Assembly (NCBI RefSeq): GCF_035917975.1
Contig: NZ_CP109130.1
Span: 6,200,001 to 6,264,000, forward strand
Direction: 5' to 3'
Source of the DNA: Streptosporangium sp. NBC_01756
GTDB lineage: Bacteria > Actinomycetota > Actinomycetes > Streptosporangiales > Streptosporangiaceae
DNA: 64,000 bases
Part shown: positions 1-9,030 of the stretch, in pieces
Numbering within the stretch: position 1 is the first letter of the stretch
How the letters are laid out: every line of letters begins with the position of its first letter
Program-made: the position numbers and the translations under genes
Notes under the pieces: model-generated
The model's database searches: none
The model's input: the letters and a program-made list of their open reading frames with translations, nothing else
Told to the model about the DNA's origin: nothing

Positions 1-1841
1 CCCAGCGGGGAGCAGAGCTCTCCCGCGTCGAACCGGTCGTAGCGCCACTGGTCGGTGTGCAGGTACCAGTACGGCGTGCCCGGGGTCTGCCTCGGCGGCC
101 GGGACCAGTCGAGCCCGCCCGCCAGCTGCGCCCAGCCGCTCAGCGGCCGGCACTTCTCCTGGCCGACGTAGTGCGCCCAGCCGCCGCCGTTGACGCCCTG
201 GCAGCCGGTGAGCAGCAGCAGCGACAGGAAGGCCCGGTAGATCGTGTCGCCGTGGAACCACTGGGTGGTTCCCGCACCCAGCACGATCATGAAGCGGCCC
301 TGCGTCTTGGCGGCCGTCTCCGCCATCTCCCGGGCGATCCGCACCGCCCTGTCCGCCGGGACCGAGGTGATCGCCTCCTGCCAGGCGGGGGTGTACGGCT
401 CGGCCGGGTCGTCGTAGCCGCCCGGCCACGTCCCGGGCAGGCCGTCCCTGGCCACGCCGTACTGGGCGAGCATCAGGTCGAAGACCGTGGTCACCAGGTG
501 CTCGCCCACCCGCCGCACCGGCACGCCCCGGCGCACGCTGCCCGCTCCGCCGTCGAAGCGCGGCAGGTCGACCGCGACCGCCTGACCGCCGTACAGGGTC
601 AGCAGCGGGTCGGTGTCCTGCCGGAGGTTCCAGCGGCCCACACCTGAGTCGGTCCAGCGGAAGCCGAGCGAGCCGTTGGGCACCGACGGCTCGCCGTCGG
701 CGCCCATCAGGACCGTCTTCCACTGAGCACCCTCGCCGGTGTCGCCCAGATCGGCCGAGGTGAGGAACTTGTCCGGCACGTGGACGCCGTCGCGCTCGCG
801 CAGCCGTACCAGGAAGGGGAGGTCGGTGAAGCGCTTGACGTAGCCGGTGAAGTACGGCACCTGCCGCTCGACGAAGAACTCCCTCAGCAGCACGTGGCCC
901 ATCGCCATGGCCAGCGCGCCGTCGGTGCCCGGCCGGATCGCGAGCCACTCGTCGGCGAACTTCGCCGCGTCGTTGTAGTCGGGCGAGACCACGACGACCT
1001 TCTGGCCCCGGTAACGGGCCTCGGCCATGTAGTGCGCGTCCGGGGTCCTGGTGACCGGGACGTTCGCGCCCCACAGGACCAGGTAGGCGGCGTCCCACCA
1101 GTCGGCGGACTCGGGCACGTCGGTCTGGTCGCCGAAGACCTGGGGGGAGGCGACGGGCAGGTCGGCGTACCAGTCGTAGAACGACAGCATGGTCCCGCCG
1201 ATCAGCGAGACGAACCGCGAGCCGACCGCGTGGGAGACCATCGACATGGCGGGAATCGGGGAGAAACCGGCCACCCGGTCGGGGCCGTAGGCCTTGATCG
1301 TGTGCACGTGCGCGGCGGCGATCATCTCGACCGCCTCGGGCCAGCCGATCCTGACCAGCCCGCCCCTGCCGCGGGCGCCCTGGTACTCCCGCCGTCTGAC
1401 GGGATCGGTGGTGATCTCCGCCCAGGCGGCGACCGGGTCGAGGCCGCCGCGCCGGGCCGCGCGGTACATCTCCACCAGCACCCCGCGCGCGTAGGGATAG
1501 CGGATCCGGGTGGGGGAGTAGGTGTACCAGGAGAAGGCGGCCCCCCGGGGACAGCCGCGCGGTTCGTACTCGGGACGGTCCGGGCCCACGCTCGGGTAGT
1601 CGGTCTGCTGGGTCTCCCAGGTGATGATCCCGTCCTTGACGTAGACCTTCCAGGAGCACGAGCCGGTGCAGTTCACCCCGTGTGTCGAGCGGACCACCTT
1701 GTCGTGGCTCCAGCGGTCCCGATAGAAGGAGTCGCCCTCCCGGCCCCCGGTCAGGTACAGCGTTCGCGGATCGTCGTTCGCCGGTGCCCGCCTGAAGAAC
1801 CGGCCCGTCTTGAGGAGTAGATTCTCGACATCGGACGCCAT
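1..1841 (-). CDS. narG: Respiratory nitrate reductase alpha subunit (5' part; runs off window)
   Basis: Molybdopterin catalytic subunit of the membrane nitrate reductase NarGHI, which reduces nitrate to nitrite with quinol electrons. About 613 N-terminal codons are visible; the rest of the roughly 1,230-residue protein lies left of base 1. Seen in the leftward translation: the N-terminal iron-sulfur motif HGVNCTGSCSW near residue 54, and YDWYADLPVASP, the segment that carries the Asp ligand of molybdenum in NarG. Translation starts at ATG 1841 (MASDVENLLLKTGRFF). It is divergent from the narK-like gene with only 41 bp between the start codons, so nitrate import and reduction are probably co-regulated. 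narHJI would be expected to the left. Confidence 0.95.
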   Translation of the reverse strand, partial: MASDVENLLLKTGRFFRRAPANDDPRTLYLTGGREGDSFYRDRWSHDKVVRSTHGVNCTGSCSWKVYVKDGIITWETQQTDYPSVGPDRPEYEPRGCPRGAAFSWYTYSPTRIRYPYARGVLVEMYRAARRGGLDPVAAWAEITTDPVRRREYQGARGRGGLVRIGWPEAVEMIAAAHVHTIKAYGPDRVAGFSPIPAMSMVSHAVGSRFVSLIGGTMLSFYDWYADLPVASPQVFGDQTDVPESADWWDAAYLVLWGANVPVTRTPDAHYMAEARYRGQKVVVVSPDYNDAAKFADEWLAIRPGTDGALAMAMGHVLLREFFVERQVPYFTGYVKRFTDLPFLVRLRERDGVHVPDKFLTSADLGDTGEGAQWKTVLMGADGEPSVPNGSLGFRWTDSGVGRWNLRQDTDPLLTLYGGQAVAVDLPRFDGGAGSVRRGVPVRRVGEHLVTTVFDLMLAQYGVARDGLPGTWPGGYDDPAEPYTPAWQEAITSVPADRAVRIAREMAETAAKTQGRFMIVLGAGTTQWFHGDTIYRAFLSLLLLTGCQGVNGGGWAHYVGQEKCRPLSGWAQLAGGLDWSRPPRQTPGTPYWYLHTDQWRYDRFDAGELCSPL

Positions 1842-1882
1842 GTGTTCAGTTCATCACATTAAGTTAATATTTAAGGCTCTGG
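1842..1882. promoter_or_regulatory. narG/narK divergent intergenic promoter region
   Basis: Only 41 bp separate the two start codons. The stretch is AT-rich against its surroundings and contains TAATAT at 1865-1870, a good -10 candidate for the rightward gene that would leave a very short leader. Both promoters must overlap. The sequence shows the spacing and AT richness; control by oxygen or nitrate is inference. Confidence 0.5.
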
Positions 1883-3091
1883 ATGGCATATATGTCGGAT
1901 GAACTCCGTAAAGGACAGACGGCCAACCTGGTTCTCGCCACAACCGCCTTCGCCATCACCTTCTGGGCGTGGAACCTGATCGGTCCGCTCGCGGGCGGCT
2001 ACAGCAGACAGCTCGGCCTGTCACCGACCCAGACGTCCATGCTGGTCGCGATCCCGGTGCTGGTCGGCTCCCTCGGCCGCATCCCGGTCGGCGTGCTCGC
2101 CGACCGGTTCGGCGGGCGGCTGATGTTCGCGGTCATCTGCTTCACCACGATCGTGCCCGTCCTTTTCGTGGGCTGGGTGGAGCCCTACGGCTGGCTGCTG
2201 CTGTGGGGCTTCCTGCTCGGCGTCGGAGGCACCTCGTTCGCGGTGGGCATCCCCTTCGTCAACGCCTGGTACGACCCCGCCCGCCGCGGCTTCGCCACCG
2301 GCGTCTTCGGCGCCGGCATGGGAGGCACGGCGCTGTCGGCGTTCCTCACCCCCCGCCTGGTCGAATCCGTCGGCCGGACGCAGACCCACGTGCTGATAGC
2401 CGCGCTCCTGGCGGTGATGGGCATCGTCATGCTGCTGTTCAGCCGCGACTCGCCCGCCTGGAGACCGTCCACCGGTCCGGCGCTGCCCCGCATGGGCGAG
2501 GCCACGAGGATCAGGGCCACCTGGCAGTGCGCGTTTCTCTACGCCGTCGCCTTCGGCGGGTTCGTCGCGTTCTCCACCTACCTGCCCACCCTGCTGCAGA
2601 ACGTCTACGGCTTCACGCAGACCGGCGCCGGGCTGCGGACCGCAGGCTTCTCGCTCGCCGCGGTCGCCGCCCGCCCGCTGGGCGGGGTGCTCTCCGACCG
2701 GACCGGCCCGGTCAGGGTGCTGCTGGTCTCGTTCGCAGGGACCGCGATCATGGCGATGGCGCTGGCCTTCGCACCGCCGCCGGAGATCCCCGCCGGAATC
2801 TGCTCCGTGTTGATGGCCGTCTTCCTCGGCCTCGGCACCGGCGGTGTGTTCGCCCTGGTCGCCAGGCTCGTCGAGCCGTCCAGAGTGGGTACCGTGACCG
2901 GCCTGGTGGGTGCGGCCGGTGGGCTGGGCGGTTACTTCCCGCCACTGGTCATGGGCGTCGTCTACGCCACCACCGGGGCCTACGTGATCGGCTACGTCCT
3001 GCTCGCCGCGACGGCGCTGGCCGCGCTGCTCTACACCCGCGGGGCGTTCACCTCCGCTTCGCCGACCGGCGGCGGAGCAGCACTCCGATGA
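1883..3091 (+). CDS. narK: Nitrate/nitrite MFS transporter, NarK family
   Basis: Major facilitator membrane protein of 402 residues with about 12 hydrophobic segments, expected to import nitrate or exchange nitrate and nitrite at the cytoplasmic membrane. The N-terminus FAITFWAWNLIGPL and the glycine-rich nitrate signature regions (GVGGTSFAVGIPFVNAWY followed by GVFGAGMGGTALSAF, about residues 113-155) are typical of NarK/NasA proteins; DRFGGR near residue 74 is the MFS loop 2-3 motif. A second in-frame ATG at 1892 is an alternative start. It is divergent from narG, and its last 44 bp overlap the convergent LapA-domain gene. Confidence 0.9.
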   Translation: MAYMSDELRKGQTANLVLATTAFAITFWAWNLIGPLAGGYSRQLGLSPTQTSMLVAIPVLVGSLGRIPVGVLADRFGGRLMFAVICFTTIVPVLFVGWVEPYGWLLLWGFLLGVGGTSFAVGIPFVNAWYDPARRGFATGVFGAGMGGTALSAFLTPRLVESVGRTQTHVLIAALLAVMGIVMLLFSRDSPAWRPSTGPALPRMGEATRIRATWQCAFLYAVAFGGFVAFSTYLPTLLQNVYGFTQTGAGLRTAGFSLAAVAARPLGGVLSDRTGPVRVLLVSFAGTAIMAMALAFAPPPEIPAGICSVLMAVFLGLGTGGVFALVARLVEPSRVGTVTGLVGAAGGLGGYFPPLVMGVVYATTGAYVIGYVLLAATALAALLYTRGAFTSASPTGGGAALR

Positions 3092-3311
3092 CCACGCCGA
3101 CCAGTGCCACCGCCAGCAGGGCGATCCAGAGCGGCGAGGTCACGGTGAACGTCAGCCACTGGATCCGGACGGGGACGCGGTTCTGCGCGATGAAGATCGC
3201 GCCGAGCACGGCCAGCACCAGGGCGACCCACACCCGTGGCGGCAGCGCGGCGAGCCGCCTGCCGAACCCCCCGGGCTCGCCCACCGGTGTTCTTGCCACG
3301 AGCACCCCCAT
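3048..3311 (-). CDS. LapA-domain (DUF1049) small membrane protein
   Basis: Protein of 87 residues with two hydrophobic helices (about residues 27-43 and 57-78) joined by the conserved FIAQNRVPVRIQWLTFTVTS, characteristic of the LapA/DUF1049 family, and ending in a basic tail RRRSAKRR. In Gram-negative bacteria LapA takes part in lipopolysaccharide assembly; the role in actinomycetes, which lack LPS, is unknown. It converges on narK and overlaps its 3' end by 44 bp. The start ATG 3311 has no strong ribosome binding site. Confidence 0.75.
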   Translation of the reverse strand: MGVLVARTPVGEPGGFGRRLAALPPRVWVALVLAVLGAIFIAQNRVPVRIQWLTFTVTSPLWIALLAVALVGVVIGVLLRRRSAKRR

Positions 3312-3424
3312 TGCTGCAAAATGCGACCGATCACCTACTCTAAGCTACAAAAGCTGAGAGGCTGGTCTCGTTTTGGCGGCCAGGTAGGTGGTCGGTCACG
3401 CGTTCCGGCAGTCTGGTAACCGTC

Positions 3425-4813
3425 ATGGACTACGCAATTCTCACGGGGCTCGTCCTCGTCTCAGGTGTCGTGCTCGCCGTCCTCGCGCAGTGGAAGGGCT
3501 GGCGGCCGTCGCTTCTCGCCATCCTCGCGGTCGGAATTGGTTTCCGGCTGCTCATCATGGCGACCTCGGCGATCGACACCTGGCAGCCGGTCGACTTCGT
3601 CAACAGCTTCAAGCCCGCCGGCGAGGCGATCCTGAACCACCGGGACCCGGTGCTCGGCAGCAACGGCGGCTGGCACTTCCTGCCGACCATCCCCTACGTG
3701 TACGGCCTGCTGCTCTGGCTGGGCATCCCGTGGGAGATCGGCGGCCGGCTGGTCACCGTGGTGGCCGACATCGCGCTGATCCCGCTGGTCGGCAAGCTCG
3801 CCGGCGGCCCCAGAGCCTCGCTGCGCGCCTTCCAGTACGCCTGCAACCCGCTGGCCATCCTCGTCGCCTCCGTGCACGGCCAGGTCGAGCCGGTGGCGCT
3901 GGTCTTCGGCGTCGCGGCGTTCGTGGTCGCCCGCGGCCCCGGAGCCCCTGACCGGCCGGGCCTCGTCAACGACCCGATCACGCTGGCGCGGCAGAGCGTC
4001 TCGGCCCTCGGCTTCGGCGGCGCCGTACGGCACGCCCTGTCGGCGGCGCCGGATGCGGTGCGCCGGGCGCTCGCCCCGCACCCCGGCGAGAAGCCGGCCC
4101 TGCGCCGGGCGCTCCTCGCCGGCCTGCTGATGGGGCTCGCCCTGTGCGCCAAGAGCTGGCCGATCTGGCTGATCCCCGGCATGCTCCTGCTGCTGCCGAC
4201 CGTCCGCGCCCGTGTCGTCGCCTTCGTCGCCACCGGCGTCGCCCCGGTCTTCTTCCTCGTCACCCTGCCGATCTTCGCCGGCACCTCGCTGAGCCAGCTT
4301 CCCGAGGTCATCCGGGTGATCCAGGACATCCGCCCAATCGTCGGCGAATGGGGCTACAGCGCGATCCTGGTCGGCGGCGACTGGACGCTCGACGCCGGAA
4401 TAGCCACCTTCGGCACCCGGCTGATCTACGTCACGATGGTCGTGGTGGCCATCCTGTGGCGCCGCGCCGACCCGGTGGACGTCACCACGGCGCTGCTGCT
4501 CGCCTTCATGGTCGTCACCCCCCGTCTCGGCGCGCAGTACCTGCTGTGGTTCATGCCGTTCCTGGTCGCCCGGCCCACCCGGTTCGCCTGGCCCGCCATC
4601 ATCGGCGTCTCCCTCTGGGCCGGATACGGCTACCTCTACATGACCCAGTTCGACAGCAAAACCTGGTGGGAGCTGCACTCCGTCTGGGCCCAGTGCTCCA
4701 TCGTGCTCCTGCCGGTCCTCGCCCTGGCCATGCCCTGGGGCCGTCGCGTCTTCAAGGCTCCCCCCGAACCGCTGGAGCCGCTCTCTCCGGGCCCCGTCTC
4801 CACGCCCGCCTGA
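3425..4813 (+). CDS. Polytopic membrane glycosyltransferase, GT87/mannosyltransferase-like
   Basis: 462-residue integral membrane protein with roughly ten hydrophobic segments. The first periplasmic-type loop contains DTWQPVDFVNSFKPAGEAI, where the Asp residues after the first membrane span fit GT-C transferases that use polyprenol-phosphate sugar donors. Other visible features are NPLAILVASVHGQVEP (about residues 141-156) and LGAQYLLWFMPF near residue 363, both common in GT87/DUF2029 proteins. Substrate is unknown; such enzymes usually add mannose to lipids or cell-wall glycans. A strong hairpin follows the stop codon, so it is probably a single-gene transcript. Confidence 0.65.
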   Translation: MDYAILTGLVLVSGVVLAVLAQWKGWRPSLLAILAVGIGFRLLIMATSAIDTWQPVDFVNSFKPAGEAILNHRDPVLGSNGGWHFLPTIPYVYGLLLWLGIPWEIGGRLVTVVADIALIPLVGKLAGGPRASLRAFQYACNPLAILVASVHGQVEPVALVFGVAAFVVARGPGAPDRPGLVNDPITLARQSVSALGFGGAVRHALSAAPDAVRRALAPHPGEKPALRRALLAGLLMGLALCAKSWPIWLIPGMLLLLPTVRARVVAFVATGVAPVFFLVTLPIFAGTSLSQLPEVIRVIQDIRPIVGEWGYSAILVGGDWTLDAGIATFGTRLIYVTMVVVAILWRRADPVDVTTALLLAFMVVTPRLGAQYLLWFMPFLVARPTRFAWPAIIGVSLWAGYGYLYMTQFDSKTWWELHSVWAQCSIVLLPVLALAMPWGRRVFKAPPEPLEPLSPGPVSTPA

Positions 4814-4825
4814 CCTCCTCTCCAT

Positions 4826-4858
4826 GACGGTCGCCGGGGCGCTTCCCCGGCGACCGTC
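4826..4858 (+). terminator. Hairpin terminator after the GT87-like gene
   Basis: Perfect 14-bp stem GACGGTCGCCGGGG / CCCCGGCGACCGTC with loop CGCTT, 12 bp after the stop codon. The flanks also pair (CCTCCT at 4815 with AGGAGG near 4872), lengthening the structure. There is no T tract, as is common in actinomycetes. Confidence 0.75.
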
Positions 4859-4930
4859 GGAATCTCCATGAAGGAGGTCGGGCGGCCACCGGAGGGTCCG
4901 GGCAGCAGCACGCTCGCTAGGTTGGGAAAC

Positions 4931-5773
4931 GTGACGAACAACGTGGAAATTCTGCGCTACACCGCTTTCGCTCACGATCCCAAGGGCGGCAACCCCGCCG
5001 GTGTCGTCCTCGACGCCTCGGGCCTCTCCGGCGCCGAGATGCGCGCCATCGCCGCCGAGGTCGGTTACTCCGAGACCGCGTTCATCACCGCCCGGGATGA
5101 CGAGAACCGCATCTTCCAAGTCCGCTATTTCGCCCCTTCGGCCGAGGTGGCGTTCTGCGGACACGCCACGATCGCCACCGCGGTGGCCCTGGCCGAGCGG
5201 ATCGGAGTCGGGCGGGTGGTGTTCGACACCGAAGCGGGTGAGATCGCCGTGGACACCTTCGTCGACGGGGACACGCTGCGGGCCACGCTCACCAGCGTGC
5301 CCACGCGCTCCAGGCCGGTGGACGAGCCGGTGCTGGACGAGACGCTCGCCGCGCTCGGCTGGTCCCGCCACGACCTGGACAGGGCGTTCCCGCCGCACGT
5401 CGCTTTCGGCGGGAACGAGCACCTCATGCTTGCCGCGGCCTCCCGAGAACGGCTCACCGACCTTGACTACGACTTCGACGGCCTGCGCTCGATCATGGCA
5501 CGCGAGGGCTGGACGACGGTGAACCTGTTCTGGCAGGAGAGCGACCGGCGCTTCCACTCCCGCAACCCGTTCCCGGTCGGCGGCATCGTCGAGGACCCGG
5601 CGACCGGCGCCGCGGCCGCCGCCTTCGGCGGTTACCTCCGGACGCTGGGGACCGGCTCGGACGAGTTCACGATCATCCAGGGCGTCGACATGGGGCAGCC
5701 CAGCGAACTCAAGGTCTCGATCGCCGAGGCCGATGGGCGTACCAGGGTGAGCGGCGGGGCCGTCGTCATATAG
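4931..5773 (+). CDS. PhzF family isomerase/epimerase
   Basis: 280-residue protein of the PhzF/diaminopimelate-epimerase-like fold. The start IEILRYTAFAHDPKGGNPAGVVLD pattern (here VEILRYTAFAHDP onward) and AEVGYSETAF, which carries the general acid/base Glu near residue 48, identify the family, together with FCGHATIATA and the C-terminal DPATGAAAAAFGGYL. No other phenazine genes are nearby, so phenazine synthesis is not implied; most PhzF homologues have unknown substrates. GTG 4931 was chosen because the upstream in-frame extension from 4868 has no family similarity; GTG 4943 is an alternative. Confidence 0.85.
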   Translation: MTNNVEILRYTAFAHDPKGGNPAGVVLDASGLSGAEMRAIAAEVGYSETAFITARDDENRIFQVRYFAPSAEVAFCGHATIATAVALAERIGVGRVVFDTEAGEIAVDTFVDGDTLRATLTSVPTRSRPVDEPVLDETLAALGWSRHDLDRAFPPHVAFGGNEHLMLAAASRERLTDLDYDFDGLRSIMAREGWTTVNLFWQESDRRFHSRNPFPVGGIVEDPATGAAAAAFGGYLRTLGTGSDEFTIIQGVDMGQPSELKVSIAEADGRTRVSGGAVVI

Positions 5774-5829
5774 GCCTCGGGCCCGAGCGCAGGTGGCACG
5801 GCCGGTCCGCGGCATGGGTTAATCAGGTC

Positions 5830-6594
5830 ATGGACGCATACCTCAAACGGATCGGCGCCGACCGTCCCCTCACCCCCGACGCGGAGTCGCTCCGTGAACT
5901 GCAGCTGCGCCATCTGCTGACGGTCCCGTTCGAGAACCTGAGCATCCACCTCGGCGAACCCGTCGTGCTCGACGACCAGGCGCTCGTCGAGAAGATCGTC
6001 GGCAGGCGGCGGGGCGGCTTCTGCTACGAGGTCAACGGCGCCTTCGCCGCGCTGCTCCGCTCGCTGGGATACCAGGTGACCATGCTCTCCGCCCGGCCCT
6101 CCAGCGGCGGCTCCGTGGGGGTTCCCTTCGATCACCTCGCCCTCCGGGTGGACGCCCCCGAGCCGTGGCTCGTCGACGTCGGGTTCGGAACGTTCAGCCA
6201 CTTCCCACTCCGCCTCGACCTGCGTACCGACCAACCCGACCCGGGCGGGGTCTTCCGCGTCGTCGAGACCGCCGACGGCGACCTCGACGTACTCAAGGAC
6301 GGTGTGCTCGAATACCGCCTCGAACAGCGGCCCCGCGTCCTGGCCGACTACGTGCCGACCTGCTGGTGGCACCAGACCTCACCTTTGTCGCACTTCACCC
6401 GGTCCCTCGTCTGCTCGCTCCTCACCGAGACGGGGCGCGTGACCCTGAGTGACAGGCTGCTCGTCCACACCTCGGCGGGCGAGCGGAGGGAAGAGCGTCT
6501 GAGCACCGACGCCGAGACGTTCGCCGCCTACCGTGATCTCTTCGGCATCGAGCTGACCCGGCTGCCCACGGTCTCCGTCCGGACGGAGGGATGA
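5830..6594 (+). CDS. nat: Arylamine N-acetyltransferase
   Basis: 254-residue NAT family enzyme that transfers an acetyl group from acetyl-CoA to arylamines, hydrazines or arylhydroxylamines. The Cys-His-Asp catalytic triad is visible: Cys65 in RRGGFCYEVN, His102 in PFDHLALRV and Asp116 in PWLVDVGFG. The N-terminal PFENLSIHLG is also conserved. Length is slightly under the usual 270-280 residues. It follows the PhzF-like gene in the same direction by 56 bp and could share a transcript. In some actinomycetes NAT homologues close polyketide rings, but no such cluster is seen here. Confidence 0.92.
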   Translation: MDAYLKRIGADRPLTPDAESLRELQLRHLLTVPFENLSIHLGEPVVLDDQALVEKIVGRRRGGFCYEVNGAFAALLRSLGYQVTMLSARPSSGGSVGVPFDHLALRVDAPEPWLVDVGFGTFSHFPLRLDLRTDQPDPGGVFRVVETADGDLDVLKDGVLEYRLEQRPRVLADYVPTCWWHQTSPLSHFTRSLVCSLLTETGRVTLSDRLLVHTSAGERREERLSTDAETFAAYRDLFGIELTRLPTVSVRTEG

Positions 6595-6719
6595 GGCGGC
6601 GAAGGACCGCGAACGTCGGGGATGCCGGTCCGGCACATCCGCCGGTCGAGGACGCCCGGATGCACGCCTCACCCTGTCACGTCGTTGCACGCCCGCCGGG
6701 CGGCCGGGAACCCGTACGC

Positions 6720-7412
6720 CTACGGCCGGTTCACGAGCCGCCTCATGGGCACCCCGGTCAGTCGCCTGACCTCGTTGGCCATGTGCGCCTGGTCGGCATA
6801 GCCGCTGGCCACCGCGACCTCGGCCAACGCTCTTCCTCGCCGGGCCAGCCGCAGCGCCCGCTGGAGGCGGATCACCCGCTGAAGCGTCTTGGGCCCGTAC
6901 CCGAAGGCCCGCAGCGATCTCCGGTGGAGCTGCCGCTCACTGAGCCCGAGCTCCCAGGCGACCTCTCCGACGCTCCTACCGGCCCGCAACGCCGCCGCGA
7001 TCGCCGGCGCGGCCGGGTCGGGGCCGGGCGTCGTGCGGAGCCGTACGGCCAGGGCCTGCTGCATGGTCTCCGCCGTCGGCTCCGGCAGGTCTGCCAGCTT
7101 CGTCAGCTCCGTCGGTACGCCCAGCTCGGTCAGCGGCACCCGCAGGTCACGCAGGGCGTCAATCGGTACGCCGAGCGCGTCGCCCACCGCGCCCGGCCGG
7201 AACCGGATCCCCAGATAGCGGTCACCGGGAGCCATCTCGACGGCCTTCGGCCCGGTGTCCGGCCCGGCGACCTGCGGACCCTCCGGAGCCCAGATCAGAT
7301 CGGCCGAGCCGTCGGGGACCACCAGCTTCGTCACCGACGAGGTCGCGGTCACCGTCCAGAGACAGATCACCCGTCCGGCGATCGCCGGATCCGGGGCCCA
7401 CTCGCGGTACAT
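6720..7412 (-). CDS. AraC family transcriptional regulator
   Basis: 230-residue regulator. The N-terminal half (YREWAPDPAIAGRVICLW, VPDGSADLIW, GIRFRPGA) resembles the DUF6597 sensing domain of AraC proteins; the C-terminal half carries two helix-turn-helix motifs, SVGEVAWELGLSERQLHR (about residues 145-162) and LAEVAVASGYADQAHMANE. It converges on the NAT gene, with 125 bp between the stops in which I see no further gene. The target is unknown. Confidence 0.85.
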   Translation of the reverse strand: MYREWAPDPAIAGRVICLWTVTATSSVTKLVVPDGSADLIWAPEGPQVAGPDTGPKAVEMAPGDRYLGIRFRPGAVGDALGVPIDALRDLRVPLTELGVPTELTKLADLPEPTAETMQQALAVRLRTTPGPDPAAPAIAAALRAGRSVGEVAWELGLSERQLHRRSLRAFGYGPKTLQRVIRLQRALRLARRGRALAEVAVASGYADQAHMANEVRRLTGVPMRRLVNRP

Positions 7413-7591
7413 GCCCCCAGGTTACGGTCAGCGCCGGTGCGGCCGTGGCACGGCCGCCGAGCAGGTCCGGATCGGGTCGGGACCTGAAGATCCCGGGCCG
7501 CCGTGTCGTAGGAGTCGCGGGCCCGTGATCCGGCAGTGCCGGCGGAGACCCAGCCGTCATGCACGGCCGTCTTCCGGCGAGGTGAAGGAAG

Positions 7592-7615
7592 CCGTCCCGG
7601 CCAGGGCCGGGACGG
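7592..7615 (-). terminator. Hairpin directly after the AI-2E permease gene
   Basis: Stem CCGTCCCGGC / GCCGGGACGG (10 bp, loop CAGG) lies immediately beyond the stop codon of the leftward gene ending at 7616. No T tract. Confidence 0.6.
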
Positions 7616-8737
7616 TCACGGCCGCTTCCTCCGAGGGGTCGCCTTCGGCGACTCGGGTGCACTGGTGAGAGAGCCGCCAGGCGAGCCGTCGGAAGGACCG
7701 GAGGGAGGCACTCCCGAGATGAGAGCCGCAGCCCATCCACCGTTGGGATCGCTGTCGATCAGCAGCGCGCGGACCAGCAGGCTGAGGGGGATGGCGAGCA
7801 GCGCACCCAGCGGGCCGAGCACGAACGCCCACATGAGGAGTGACAGCAACGTCATGGTCGTGGACAGTCCAACGGCGTCACCGAGGAACTTCGGCTGGAT
7901 CAGCGACTGGATCACGAAGTTGATCAGCATGTAGGAGACGATCACGAAGAGCATGGTCTTGGGACCGCCCGCCAGCAGGCCGAGCAGAGCGGGAGGGACC
8001 AGCCCGATGACGAAGCCCAGATTGGGGATGTAGTTGGTGATCAGCGCCAGCACACCCCAGAGCAGTGGGAGCGGCACGTCGAGCAGGAAGAGAGCGACCG
8101 TGTCCAGGACGGCGCAGATGAGCCCGAACACGGTCGAGACGACGAGGTAGCGCCGGGTTCTGTGGGCGAATTCGTTGAGCGCCCGGACGAGCTCGGGCCG
8201 GTGCGCGGCCCCCAGGGCGAGGATCCGTGAGAAGGACTGCGCGTCCAGGCACATGGCCAGCAACAGGATCACGATGAGAACCAGGCTGGAGAACACACCG
8301 AGCAACCCGCTCGCGAACCCCTGGACGAGCGTGAAGATCTTTCCCAGATCGAACGACTTGATCGCCTGGTTCACCTGATCGGTGCCGAGGCCGAGCTTCG
8401 CCGCCAGGTTCTGTGCCTCGGTGAGGAGCCGGTTGAACTGCGGACCATAGGTCGAGGCGAGCTTGGCCGTCTGCGCGACCGCGATGGTCAGGATCGTCAC
8501 GATGCCGAACAGCATGAGCAGCACGAGAGCCAGCGGTGCCGCGACCAGAGTCCATCCGGGCGCGTTCCGTTTGTCGAGCCACGTCCGTAGGGGGGAGACC
8601 GCCAGCACGAGCACCAGAGCCAGCAGCACCGGCCCGGCGATCGACCCGACGGCCATGAGACCGGACAGCGTGACCACGGCACCGGCGGTGCAGAGCAGCA
8701 CGATGAGGGCCCGAGGTACCAGCCTTTGCTCTGTCAT
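7616..8737 (-). CDS. AI-2E family transporter (permease)
   Basis: 373-residue membrane protein of the AI-2E/PerM family with an N-terminal pair of helices, a cytoplasmic or periplasmic helical stretch (about residues 70-140), then the conserved C-terminal membrane block including LWGVLALITNYIPNLGFVIGL-type and FVIQSLIQPKFLGDAVGLS motifs. Members export or take up diverse solutes (autoinducer-2, Na+/H+); the substrate here cannot be told. It is divergent from the rRNA operon, and the 533-bp gap between them holds the rrn promoters. Confidence 0.85.
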   Translation of the reverse strand: MTEQRLVPRALIVLLCTAGAVVTLSGLMAVGSIAGPVLLALVLVLAVSPLRTWLDKRNAPGWTLVAAPLALVLLMLFGIVTILTIAVAQTAKLASTYGPQFNRLLTEAQNLAAKLGLGTDQVNQAIKSFDLGKIFTLVQGFASGLLGVFSSLVLIVILLLAMCLDAQSFSRILALGAAHRPELVRALNEFAHRTRRYLVVSTVFGLICAVLDTVALFLLDVPLPLLWGVLALITNYIPNLGFVIGLVPPALLGLLAGGPKTMLFVIVSYMLINFVIQSLIQPKFLGDAVGLSTTMTLLSLLMWAFVLGPLGALLAIPLSLLVRALLIDSDPNGGWAAALISGVPPSGPSDGSPGGSLTSAPESPKATPRRKRP

Positions 8738-8791
8738 GCGGGGTCCCTACCCACCCGGAGAGGAACACGTCTTCTCGGCGCTGCCATCGAT

Positions 8792-8820
8792 TTGACGGAA
8801 GGTGGCGGCGTACATAGAGT
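8792..8820 (+). promoter_or_regulatory. Candidate rrn promoter 1
   Basis: TTGACG (8792-8797), 17-bp spacer, TAGAGT (8815-8820). Good match to the vegetative sigma consensus in the 533-bp leader that precedes 16S rRNA. Confidence 0.5.
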
Positions 8821-8918
8821 TCACAGGCCCGAGGGGGTGGCGGAGATCGCTAAGACCTCGGAAACCCCTTCTGATCATTTCCCCTGACTGGGACACGTGT
8901 GTCCCTGGCAGGATCCGA

Positions 8919-8948
8919 TTGGACAACAGTCGGATGTTGGAGTAAGTT
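8919..8948 (+). promoter_or_regulatory. Candidate rrn promoter 2
   Basis: TTGGAC (8919-8924), 18-bp spacer, TAAGTT (8943-8948). Weaker match than the other two. Confidence 0.35.
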
Positions 8949-9030
8949 AGAAGGGTTGCTCCGGAAACGGGGCAGGTCGAGATCCTCACGGATCCGGCGG
9001 GTTCGGATCAACTCCAGCGAAAGCGACAAG

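Noticed and set aside
4931-5773. Phenazine biosynthesis cluster, from the PhzF-like gene
   Set aside because: No phzA/B/C/D/E/G neighbours; PhzF homologues are common outside phenazine pathways.
3461-5815. 784-codon leftward open frame antisense to the GT87-like and PhzF-like genes
   Set aside because: Same artefact pattern and no recognisable motif.
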